IMG/VR virus record: IMGVR_UViG_3300029153_000010
Coordinates: 1 to 34,984 of that record
Source: a virus
Length of the DNA stretch: 34,984 nt
Reading direction: 5' to 3' (one strand)
The notes below the pieces were generated by a model, which did not search any database, was not told the origin of the DNA, and saw only the letters and a list, made by a program, of their open reading frames with translations. Positions within the stretch are counted from its first letter, which is position 1. Every line of letters begins with the position of its first letter. Positions 1-8,500 of the stretch are shown here, in pieces. Made by a program: the position numbers and the translations under genes.

Positions 1-219
1 TCATTCAACCGAAAGAATTTCCTGCGCGTCGTTCAGCTTTTTCAGCAGAAGCTCGGTAAGCATCGGCGTTACATGCTCCGTATCCAGCTGCTGATATTCC
101 TCGCTCGTCATGTGCCGAACCAGGACCTCCATGTCCATCATAATGTGCAGGGCGTCTGAGTTGATTTGCTGGTAATCGACTTCAGGGCGATTTGTGCTAT
201 TCTTTAGTTGCGTTTCCAT
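1..219 (-). CDS. small hypothetical protein (72 aa)
   Basis: I do not recognise this protein. It is acidic, largely helical in appearance and has no membrane segment or cysteine motif. The start is supported by an AAGGAG ribosome site about 7 bases before the ATG at 219. It is the last gene of the leftward block arc-ant-126aa-72aa, and the 75-base gap before it contains two hairpins. Its position downstream of an antirepressor suggests a small phage regulatory or accessory protein, which is inference only. The window begins on its stop codon. Confidence 0.6.
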   Translation of the reverse strand: METQLKNSTNRPEVDYQQINSDALHIMMDMEVLVRHMTSEEYQQLDTEHVTPMLTELLLKKLNDAQEILSVE

Positions 220-231
220 GACGCACTCCTT

Positions 232-249
232 TGCCCGTTGCAGCGGGCA
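232..249 (-). other. hairpin just upstream of the ribosome site of the 72-aa gene
   Basis: On the minus strand TGCCCG and CGGGCA form a perfect 6-bp stem around CTGCAA, immediately before the AAGGAG ribosome site. It could modulate translation of the 72-aa gene. There is no U-run, so it is not a classic terminator. Confidence 0.4.
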
Positions 250-265
250 CTTGGGTTAATCGTGG

Positions 266-285
266 CCACCGCCAGTGTGCGGTGG
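266..285 (-). other. intergenic hairpin, 7-bp stem
   Basis: CCACCGC and GCGGTGG pair perfectly around a 6-base loop in the gap after the 126-aa gene. No U-run follows, so it may be a processing or weak attenuation structure rather than an intrinsic terminator. Confidence 0.35.
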
Positions 286-294
286 TTACGGTTT

Positions 295-675
295 TCATTG
301 CTCTGTCTTGATAAGCCTTAGTTCTGGGCTTGATCGAACTTCGTGATCTTCCCACTTGATTCGATCCTCTTCTGGCTTGGATATAGAGCCGTCCTGAGCC
401 AGGTCATAGCCGCCAAGCACTCCATGAAGCGCCTGCATTCTGCCCTCGCCGTTTCGGAGGATGGCGATTACTGCGTCCTGCAGCGATTCCAGCTCATCCC
501 CAAGTTCTTCAGAGACATCGTCGCGCCCATAGAGGCACTCAAGCAGAGACTGCAGGTATTCAGCTTCTTCTTGGTTGAGGATTGCTGAAGCGCATCCGCG
601 CCATTTTTGGTACCAGATTCCTTTCGCCTCTCGCTCTTCCCTGGGCATCTCGCGGGGATATGCCTTGCCGTTCAT
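295..675 (-). CDS. hypothetical protein (126 aa) downstream of antirepressor
   Basis: No family is recognised. The protein is charged and soluble, with a helical acidic middle (about residues 34-75) rich in Glu and Leu. Its ATG overlaps the stop of the antirepressor gene (ATGA at 672-675), which implies translational coupling and co-transcription from the arc promoter. It may therefore be made when antirepression is switched on. An overlapping plus-strand frame looks like a shadow, because the ATGA overlap and the gene direction favour this strand. Confidence 0.6.
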   Translation of the reverse strand: MNGKAYPREMPREEREAKGIWYQKWRGCASAILNQEEAEYLQSLLECLYGRDDVSEELGDELESLQDAVIAILRNGEGRMQALHGVLGGYDLAQDGSISKPEEDRIKWEDHEVRSSPELRLIKTEQ

Positions 676-1457
676 GCCGCCTCTCCCTTTCGATATTTGG
701 CCAGCAGTTCGCTATCCTCTTGCAGCCGGCGCCACAGCTCGTTGATTGCGTCGATGTGGTAGCTCTTGATTTCCCCGTATTCAGCGCTTGGGATCTTGTC
801 TACCTCCAGGCCCATTTCATCGGAGATCGCTTTCAGCTTCTTGCCGACCTGCTGATACATGGTTCGGCTAATTGCGAACTCTTCGGCCAGCCAGGGGATT
901 GCCTTCACCTGCTTCCAGCTTTCTTCGTGGCCCAGTCGGCGCTCCAGTTGATTGGCCTTTCTGGTCGCGGCGGACGCCTTGGCCATGGCAGTTGCTTCGC
1001 GTTTACTGCCTATCCAGGCTTTTGTCTTCCTGGCTTCATTGCGCTCATGCTCCAGTTTCAGAGCCTTTTCGTGTTGATCCGCCCATGCTCGGGCAGCTTC
1101 GGCCGGGTTGCTGAAGTCAGGCAGCACCACGTTGCCAACCTGATAGCCGCCGGTTTTTCGGATTGAAGGTAAGACTTCTCCAACCACCCATTCCTCGAAC
1201 GCTTCTGCGGACGGGAGTTTGGATCGCATCACCAACCGGTACACATCCCTCTCAGGAATGATTTTTACCGTCTGCGGGCCTCCGGCAGAAGGGAGGACCG
1301 TTTCGTTCACCCCTTTGCAGTGGTCGCGAATTGCCTTCAGCGGGTTCTTGTACTCCAAGATTTCCGCGACATCGCGGGCCAGGAACCAAGGATCGTCTTC
1401 AATGTTGATTACACGCACTGAGTGGCCGTGAAAATCAAACGGAATTACGTTGCTCAT
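672..1457 (-). CDS. ant: BRO-N family phage antirepressor (Ant-like)
   Basis: Residues 1-110 look like a BRO-N domain. It has the FHGHSVRVI strand, the WFLARDVAEILEY helix, an ERDVYRLVMRSKLP segment and the EEWVVGEVLPSIRKTGGY ending typical of phage antirepressors. Residues 125-175 are a charged, coiled-coil-like linker, and residues 185-250 form a second helical domain, probably the effector. BRO-N proteins bind DNA and in phages often antagonise repressors. Its ATG overlaps the end of the upstream Arc-like gene (ATGA), so the two are translationally coupled, as arc and ant are in phage P22. P22 Ant is about 300 residues; this one is 261. The target repressor is not visible in the window. 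Confidence 0.85.
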   Translation of the reverse strand: MSNVIPFDFHGHSVRVINIEDDPWFLARDVAEILEYKNPLKAIRDHCKGVNETVLPSAGGPQTVKIIPERDVYRLVMRSKLPSAEAFEEWVVGEVLPSIRKTGGYQVGNVVLPDFSNPAEAARAWADQHEKALKLEHERNEARKTKAWIGSKREATAMAKASAATRKANQLERRLGHEESWKQVKAIPWLAEEFAISRTMYQQVGKKLKAISDEMGLEVDKIPSAEYGEIKSYHIDAINELWRRLQEDSELLAKYRKGEAA

Positions 1458-1624
1458 GCTGCTTTCTCCTGTTCTTGTGCGCGGTAGGCGCGCTGAAGCT
1501 GATAAACGATCTCAGCGTTCATGCTTCTCTCGTTGGCTTTGGCCTGGCTGCGTATCAGGTCGCGCATGCCTGATGGCAGTCGCACGCTAAATTTTTCAAG
1601 GTGATCGCTTGGGTAGTTATTCAC
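1454..1624 (-). CDS. arc: Arc-type ribbon-helix-helix repressor
   Basis: This is a 56-residue ribbon-helix-helix protein, the size of P22 Arc (53). The DNA-binding strand is KFSVRLPSGMRDLI, and the SMNAEIVYQLQRA helix carries the Arc-family N-A-E-I pattern. The start is GTG at 1624, because a perfect AGGAGG lies 7 bases upstream; the frame could be opened at a TTG at 1654, but that would place the ribosome site inside the gene. It overlaps the antirepressor by 4 bases. By analogy with Arc it should repress its own arc-ant promoter. It is clearly paralogous to the divergent protein at 1740 (both start near NYPS and share KF-R-P-GMR and RSMNAEIV). Confidence 0.85.
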   Translation of the reverse strand: MNNYPSDHLEKFSVRLPSGMRDLIRSQAKANERSMNAEIVYQLQRAYRAQEQEKAA

Positions 1625-1644
1625 GATCGCATCCTCCTTCTCTA

Positions 1645-1701
1645 TTGATGGCAAGTTGCCCCATCATAATTGCACAACTTTCAGTTGATGGCAAGTTGCC
1701 C
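1645..1701. promoter_or_regulatory. divergent arc/mnt operator region with two 17-bp repeats
   Basis: The 17-base sequence TTGATGGCAAGTTGCCC occurs at 1645-1661 and again at 1685-1701, exactly 40 bases apart, about four helical turns. Each copy contains the inverted repeat GGCAA-g-TTGCC, a shape suited to a ribbon-helix-helix dimer. The first copy lies just outside the arc ribosome site and start; the second is about 40 bases before the Mnt-like start. Possible -10 elements are CATAAT (1665-1670, plus), TAGTAT (1711-1716, plus) and TATGAT (minus, same area), but no ideal -35 spacing was found, so exact promoters are not assigned. Confidence 0.7.
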
Positions 1702-1739
1702 TCATGGCGCTAGTATCAATTTGCCTTTACTCTTTAGCT

Positions 1740-2051
1740 ATGAGCGAAAAAAATTACCCAAGTCAGCAGTTGGACAAGTTTCAGTTGCGCATGCCGGAAG
1801 GTATGCGGGAGCGTATTCGCAGCGCTGCAGAAAAAAACGGTCGGTCGATGAATGCGGAGATCGTGGCTCGGCTGGTGGAGAGCTTTGATGCCGAAGGCCG
1901 ATTGAAAGAGGCGGGCGACCTATCGGTCGCACTGAGCGAAAAAATTGAAGAGGCCCGGCGAGAAATAAGTCTCATGGAGAAAGCTAAATCTGAGGCTCAG
2001 GCGTTTTTTGATGAGATCAAAAAATCGGAAGGGGGCGGCAATGACCGGTAG
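1740..2051 (+). CDS. mnt: Arc/Mnt-type ribbon-helix-helix repressor (Mnt position)
   Basis: This is a 103-residue protein. The N-terminal 50 residues are an Arc-family ribbon-helix-helix domain (KFQLRMPEGMRERI strand and helix, then RSMNAEIVARL). The C-terminal half, about residues 55-100, is a charged coiled coil (ALSEKIEEARREISLMEKAK), which resembles Mnt in having a C-terminal oligomerisation coil. The ATG at 1740 is chosen because homology to the minus-strand paralogue begins here; no good ribosome site precedes it, suggesting low expression. It is transcribed divergently from arc-ant, as mnt is in P22, so it probably represses the antirepressor in the lysogen. That role is inferred from layout and family. 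Confidence 0.8.
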   Translation: MSEKNYPSQQLDKFQLRMPEGMRERIRSAAEKNGRSMNAEIVARLVESFDAEGRLKEAGDLSVALSEKIEEARREISLMEKAKSEAQAFFDEIKKSEGGGNDR

Positions 2052-2202
2052 ATCTTCTGTCGCGATTATTGTCGCTGCAGCGATTCTGGCCTTGGCGGCA
2101 ATCGCGTACCAGTACATGGCGCCGTACAACTCATGCGTTCGAGGGCTTGTTGAGGCTGGGGCTCCTGAGCGCGTGGCCTTGATGCAGTGTAGGGGTGTGT
2201 AA
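2041..2202 (+). CDS. small single-pass membrane protein (53 aa)
   Basis: The start is the ATG at 2041, which overlaps the end of the Mnt-like gene and has a purine-rich GGAAGGGGG upstream. Residues 6-26 form one hydrophobic segment (VAIIVAAAILALAAIAYQYM), followed by a short soluble tail with two cysteines. No family is recognised. Being cotranscribed with the lysogeny repressor, it is probably made in the lysogen. P22 has the superinfection-exclusion membrane gene sieA in the equivalent place, so an exclusion role is possible but unproven. A holin is less likely given this position. Confidence 0.6.
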   Translation: MTGRSSVAIIVAAAILALAAIAYQYMAPYNSCVRGLVEAGAPERVALMQCRGV

Positions 2203-2235
2203 GGTTACCTTCAGCGCTTTTACAGGAGCTCGCAA

Positions 2236-2535
2236 ATGAGTAGCGATCTCGCATTAGCCGTCACATTGTCTGCCGCAATAGCTTCAGCGGCTGTTTTGCG
2301 CAAGCGAATTTATGCCGCTGACGAGTTTCGTCAAATGGGATTGCTCGACTGGTGCGGACACATATCGCTGATAGGCATTGTCACCATCTTGGCGACATGG
2401 CCTATCGGCTGGATGCCATTGACCGTGGCGGGGCTTTTCTTGCTACTTCCTCTGTACCCAATTGCCATCCTTGGCGTTGCCGGCGTATTGGTCGAAACTT
2501 TCTCAGACCTCTGCAGCCTTTTCAGGAAACGCTAA
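2236..2535 (+). CDS. integral membrane protein (99 aa), candidate exclusion protein
   Basis: The ATG at 2236 follows an AGGAG ribosome site at 8 bases spacing. The protein has three hydrophobic stretches: about residues 3-20, 42-58 and 61-86, with a charged loop (residues 22-34) and a basic C-terminus (LFRKR). No enzymatic motif is seen. It sits in the mnt operon between the immunity block and the giant virion protein gene, the same slot as sieA in P22. It converges on the polyvalent protein gene, and the two stop codons overlap by a few bases with no terminator between them. The function is unknown; superinfection exclusion is a position-based guess. Confidence 0.65.
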   Translation: MSSDLALAVTLSAAIASAAVLRKRIYAADEFRQMGLLDWCGHISLIGIVTILATWPIGWMPLTVAGLFLLLPLYPIAILGVAGVLVETFSDLCSLFRKR

Positions 2536-5500
2536 TCAGCCTGATTGTATAACCGATTAAACCTATCCACCTCCTTTTTTATTCGCTTCTCTATCATTTC
2601 TAGTCTCCGCTGTTTAGCCTGGTCTGACAGAGTGGTGCTCGACTCCACTCGCTCTCTCTGCTCTCGCAGCGCTTTCCACCGCTTCTCGGTAGAGTCGAGG
2701 ACGGGCTTCAAGCGCAGCTTGTCTCGGTGCTCTCGAACGAAATCTACGCGCTCTCGACCTGATATCGCTTCTCGCCGCTTCACTATCTGATTGATTTCAT
2801 CGCGTCGATCGTAAAACTTCGACTGATCTGCATATGGAAGCACCCGTCCGCTGATTTTCCTTACGAACGGAATGTCGCGGGCCTCCAGCTCTTCAAAGGA
2901 GGACAGCTTTTCTGCCAGATTAACGGAGCGATTGGTGAAGAAGTCGTAGGCGCTGCCTCCGTAGTAGCTTACGAGATAGCTCATTACATCCGGACTTAGA
3001 TCTACTCCCCCTGTCATCTGCTCGTTTCCGCCTGTGATTTTGTTCAGGGTTTGAGCTATAGCCTGATACGCCTCTGGGGTGCTCCGGAACTTCATGGAGC
3101 TGTCCGGCTTCGGTGTCCCGCCCGGGAAGTCCTCACTGTAAATCGGGCCGCCCATAAAGTTTTCGTTAAGAGGCAGCGTTACGATGGGCTTGATTACGGT
3201 TGGGGTAACGTTTTTTGCTATCAACCCGAATGCTTCTTCGGACTGCTCAAACCCGATTGGCGAAAAGCTGCCCAGGGCGGCCAGCGTGACATTGCTTGCG
3301 GCATTGGCGGCTGATTGACTCTCGCTGAACAGCAGGTGCTCTGCTTGAGTGCCCATTACCGGGAAAATGTTGTAGCCGTAAGGCAGGGGAATCGTCCAGT
3401 ACTCCCCGGGCTCGCCGCCCACCAGTGACTTCATGATAACGATGTTCCGCTCTTTCACGTAGTCGGGCACCTTGTCCCACCAGTTCACCTCGTCGTCGTC
3501 GTCACCGGCCACAAGGCGGTTCAGCAGTGACAGCATAAACCCGCTCACGGCCATACCGGCGGCAATCTTCTGGGCCTTATTCATGCGACCCCACATCGGG
3601 TCGCCCTTCCTGCCGTTTAGCCGGCCCAGGGTGCGCACGAAGTTGTTGGTGCCTTGGATGGACGCGTTGGCGAACATGAAGAAGGCGTTTAACGCTGTCC
3701 CAACCTCACCTCGCCGGTTGAAGTTCACGGTCATGTTCTTGGCCAGGCTGGCCGCTTTCTCTCGGCTCACTCCGGCGTCAATCGCGTTCACGTAAGCCGA
3801 CAGTCGCACGCCGTTTTCAATGGCGCTGTTGGTGTTCTCCACCCAGTCCGTCGTCCACCGGAATGCCCGGCGCAAACCGTTCAGGCTGATTGGTCCGCCG
3901 CTGGCCATCTTCACCAGCTTCTCAATGTCCTGTACCTGGCCGTCGATGTCCTTCATGTCAAACCAGCCGGTTTTTGCACCATCGGCACGGAACTGGTCAA
4001 AGTGTTTCTGCCACTCCCCCGCTTTGCCCTCCAGCGCCTTGCCTTTCAGGCTGGCGTTAATGGCGCGAATGGCGGTGCCGGTGTCCTTCAGGGTCTTGGC
4101 GGCAATTTTCTCACCGGCAATCTTCCCATCTTCGGCGGTCTGCTCAGAGGTCAGATTCAGCAGTGCGGTCTGGATATCCCGGGAGAAGTTGGAAACCACA
4201 AACTCCGGACTGTAGCTCGTATTCAAGGACGACATTATTCTGGTCACATAGCTCAATGACCGTATAAAAACGTTGTTGTTATCGGGCCCAATGTTTCGCA
4301 TGGCATTCATCAGGCGCTCGTCTTCGATCTTCACGTAAAGGGTTTTGCCGCTCTCCTTCACGGTGAAGTATCGGTCGCTCATCATGGCCATGGGCACCAC
4401 CTGCTCCCTGACCTCAATGCGCGTTTTACCGGTGGCGGGGTCTTTCACTCGAACCGGCTTGCGCTCAACTTCCGGGTTTTCCTCGGTGTAAACCTTCCAG
4501 TAGCTGTCGTTCGGGAACTCGCGCACCAGGTTTAGGAAGGTCTGGCCAACCTCGTTTTTCCGGTGACGCAGAACGGCTTCGGACAAATCACTTATGGCGT
4601 AAGCGACTGGCGAGGCTGACAGGCTGCGCCGGCCGCCTGCAATCTTGGATTCAGCACCCGAAATGGCAAAGCCCTTGCCAATACGGGGACGCCCATCCTG
4701 AGATTCGTCGGCAGCCCAGCCTTTGAGCGGCACGTAATTCTGGTATGTGGCTTCCCAGGCGCCTATAGCGTCGGAGTCCAGGAGACCTGCTTCCTGCAGG
4801 ATTGAGCGGCGCCTTTCCAGCATCCGGTAAACCTGATCAGCCAGCATCTTGTACTCGCCCAGTTTTCCGGATTGCTCGATTCTTCCGATTACCTCTCTGG
4901 CCTCGGCATCGGTCATGCCAGAACCGCCGTCCGGCATTTCCTCGTTACGCTCGGCGATAACCGCGTTACGCTCTGGTGCGTGCTTGGCGTACAGGTACTC
5001 GTCCAGCTGCTCCAGGCTCACTTCGTATTCCGCCATATCCCGGGCCAGCGGCTCTACCATTTGCTCCTGAATCAAGCGGATATCGTTTTCGACTTTGCCG
5101 TGGAACAGCTCTTCGGCCACGTAAGCATCGGCGCTTTCCGGAATGTCGCCAGCGGTTTTCTTGATTTGCTCCTGCACGCCTTTCAGCACGGTGAACTTGT
5201 CGGCAATTTTGGCCACTGCTCGACGCACAAGCGTGTCGCTTGGGGCGCTGAAGGGCTGGGCGTCCAGCGTGGGGATACCGCCATCGGTTCGACTGAAAGC
5301 GGGAATATTGGCCTCTGATTCACTGGCTGAAGGGTTCTTGATATCAGCTGAGAAGTCGCGGCGGCCAGCCTGGCGGCCTCGGCGAAAGGCATTGGCAATC
5401 AGGTCAATGCGGCTGCGAAGGTCGTTAGCGCTGATGTTCGGCTTTACCCATCCAGCTTTGACCAGCAACCGCTTAATACCTCGCGTTAGGGTGCGCCAAC

Positions 5501-8500
5501 CTTTCTTAATCCAGTTGGGCCGTTCTTGCGCCAGAGTGCCCAGCATTTCTTCGGCGTACAGGCGATTGGCCTGCTCTTCATTGAGCCCCACAGACTCGGC
5601 CACCGGACGGTATTCATAAACGGTCTTCTGCCAAAGGGCCGCTACCTCCCGGCTTTGCTCCGCCGCCTGCTGAATATCGCGGTAAAGCTGTTGGCGATCT
5701 TCCGGCTTAAAGAATCCCAGGCCCTTGTGAACCAGGATCTCTTCCTGCAACGCTTCCGTGACCGCGCTTTCGCTATCAAAAGCTGTTCGGACGAGGTGAA
5801 CGGTGTTGTTCGCCCCGACGTACTGCCCGGCGATGGTGGCGCCTCGGTCCCTGGCCGGGTCGAACCCGGGAAGGGTGGTGGCGTTATCGTGGATTTCGAC
5901 CTGGACATCATCGGCGCCCTTGTACTGGCTGAGGAAGCGGTTCACTGTAGCCTGCACTCGGGCCTTGGGCAATCCCTTGGCGGTGGCGCCCTGCTTGCGC
6001 ATGAACATCGCCACGTTGCCCGCTTCGTCTTCCCGGGTTTGGATTGCCTGAAACAGGTTGTCATACGCGGCGCGGATTTCTGGGATTTCTGCCGCTTCCG
6101 GATAGGGATAGCTGTCGCTGTCCTGCATGCCCAGGGCTTCCGAAGCCTCCCAGTATTCCTCAGACACGATGTTGGCCAGGTAGTCGTTACTGGCGCCCTG
6201 GTCGCGCAACTTCTCGATCACATAGCTCTCAAAGGCGCGGGCGGCCATTTCGATATCCGTGGACCAGTAGGCCTTGGTGCGCACTTTGTCCAGCTTCTGG
6301 CTGCGCTGCTTGAGCTTGGTGCGGTTCACGGTGCGGCGCACGTTGCGGAAGGCTTCGGCCACCTCCGGGCGCACGGAGATGTGGGCAGAACCTTCAGTGG
6401 CATACCCCATATGCTGAGTGGTTCCGCGCTCCCGGCTGAAATAGTTGTCCAGCGAATGGAACCACTCATGGGCCAGCGAGCCCGCGCCATCCTTTTTGGT
6501 CAGGTTGATCACGATGTTGCCTGGCTCGTAATGCGCCTTCGGGGCCCGCTTGCCGCCTTTGCCCCGGGCGCCAAATGCCAGGCCCAGCTCGCCGTTCAGG
6601 GACAGTGCGCGGGCGGGAACATTCAGGATGCCAGCCAGGTCCATCAGGCCATCGTAGGCGTCGTTCAAATCCTGCTGACGACGCCCCTGCTCTACGTAGT
6701 TGCCAAACTGTACGCCCCGGAAGCCGAAGGTTTCTGCAAAAGCATCTGGCGTTACGTCGCCGCCATTGCGGTGGTCCTTGCCCACTCGGGGTGAGTTGCT
6801 TTCCTTCCGGTGGTTGGGGATCTGCTTCATCTTGGCCAGTCGGTCTTCCAGCTCGGCCTGGTTTTCCTGCAGATAAGTGCGGGCTTCTTTCAGGCTGGTG
6901 AAGTCATCTCGAATGCGCACTACATCGCTGCCGATCTTCTTTCCGATGAAGATGTCCTTGGCGTCGTGGCGGTCGGAGTAAATGTCGAAGCGGACGTTCT
7001 TGGCGGCCTTGCCTTTCTGGCCCAGGGAGTCGTGCACCTCGCGGAACTTGTCGATCGCCTCCTGCTTGCTGTCCGCTGCCACCAGGCGGCGCGGCATGTT
7101 GCCGAAGGCGCCGGTTTTGGCGGTGCGCTCGATCACCCACTTATCGAAGCTGCCTTTTTCGCCATCGAACATGCTGTAGTGCGCTGAGAAGAATCGCAGG
7201 CCCTTCAGGCTTTTCTCGTGGCCGACAGCGGCGTACAGGTCGGCCCGGTTGAATACATGCTGCTCCAGGGCGCGATAGCCATCCTTGCGGGCGAATTCGC
7301 GCATATCATCCACGTTGAATTCGCCTTCGATGACGGATTCAGTGAAGTTGCGCAGCGCTTCTACCTGGCGCGTCCAGCCCTTGAGTTTCCAGCCCTTGCG
7401 AGGCTTGGGCGGCACCTCATCTCGGGCGGCATGGGCAAAGCCAACGGCTTCCGGGTCGGCGCCGGAGTCCAGCAACTTCTGGTAATCCGGCTCCGGCCAG
7501 GATTCGGACAGCGGCACAGCGGCGGTGTCTTTCGCCTTGGCGTCCTGGAGCTTGCTGGCGTAATCCTTTCGGGCGCCTTCAATCTTCTCGCCGAAGTCCT
7601 CGATGGGCTGGCTTGGTGCTGTACCCTGCTTCGGGCTTGCCTCTGGGATCTCGGGCTGGGCTGGCTCCTGCTGCGGAGCCGCCTTGCTCTTGGCTTCTGC
7701 AAGGCTCTCCCCGGAGGTGTAATTGTTTCCCGCCCCGCGTTCCGCGTCATTGGCGTAGACCGGGAAGAATTTGATCCGGTTGCCGCCTACGCCGAACGAT
7801 TCATCAGTGATAATCTGCCCGTCATTTGAGCGCCAGATTTTACGGTTACTATCTTTCTTCCAGGTGAGGCTTGATGCGCCTGTGGCGGCTTCTGCCGGAC
7901 GCTGAGCTGAGCCTTCTTGCTGGGCTTGGGCTGCAGGCTGATCAAACATATTGCCCTGACCACGGGCCTCCGCCTGATCTATGGCGCTATCGCTGCCAGA
8001 CAGAACAAAGTCATCCGCCTCGGCGTCTGCCTGGGCGCGCTGCTCTTCCTCGCGGCGGCGAGCGGCCGCTTCCTGTTCGGTTTGTTGGCGCTGCTGCTCT
8101 TGCTCGGCCAGATCCTGCTCAGTTTGCGCCTGCAGATCCAGTTCTGGCGCTACTTCTTGCTGTCCGCCTTCCGGTTGTCCGCTTTTATCTGCTCCAGCGG
8201 CGTCTTGCTCAGGTACTCGTTCACCTGCTCGTTGCTCCTGCCCTGGCGCTTCAGTCGCTCGGCCGCTCTGTGCCGAATCAAGTCGTCCGCTGCCCGGTTC
8301 ATTTGCTCCCTGTTCATAGTTCATCAACTCCCGTTTCAGGTCTTTGACCACATCGGCCCGCTTTTCACCATCGTACACCCGGCGGGCGGCGCGGTTCACC
8401 ATGTCGTTCAATGCCGGCGTGGTAGTTACCCGGCCAATCAGGTCCAGGCTGCGGGCGCTTTGCTCGGTAATGCCCTCGTTCGCCTCTGTGGCGATCTGGT

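Noticed and set aside
1624-1654. TTG start at 1654 for the Arc-like gene
   Set aside because: It would put the perfect AGGAGG inside the coding region; GTG at 1624 fits it with good spacing, and homology begins there.
5526-6794. 422-codon open frame on the plus strand
   Set aside because: Antisense to the polyvalent protein gene; its sequence is His/Val/Leu/Gly-rich with no domain pattern, as expected of a shadow of GC-rich coding DNA.
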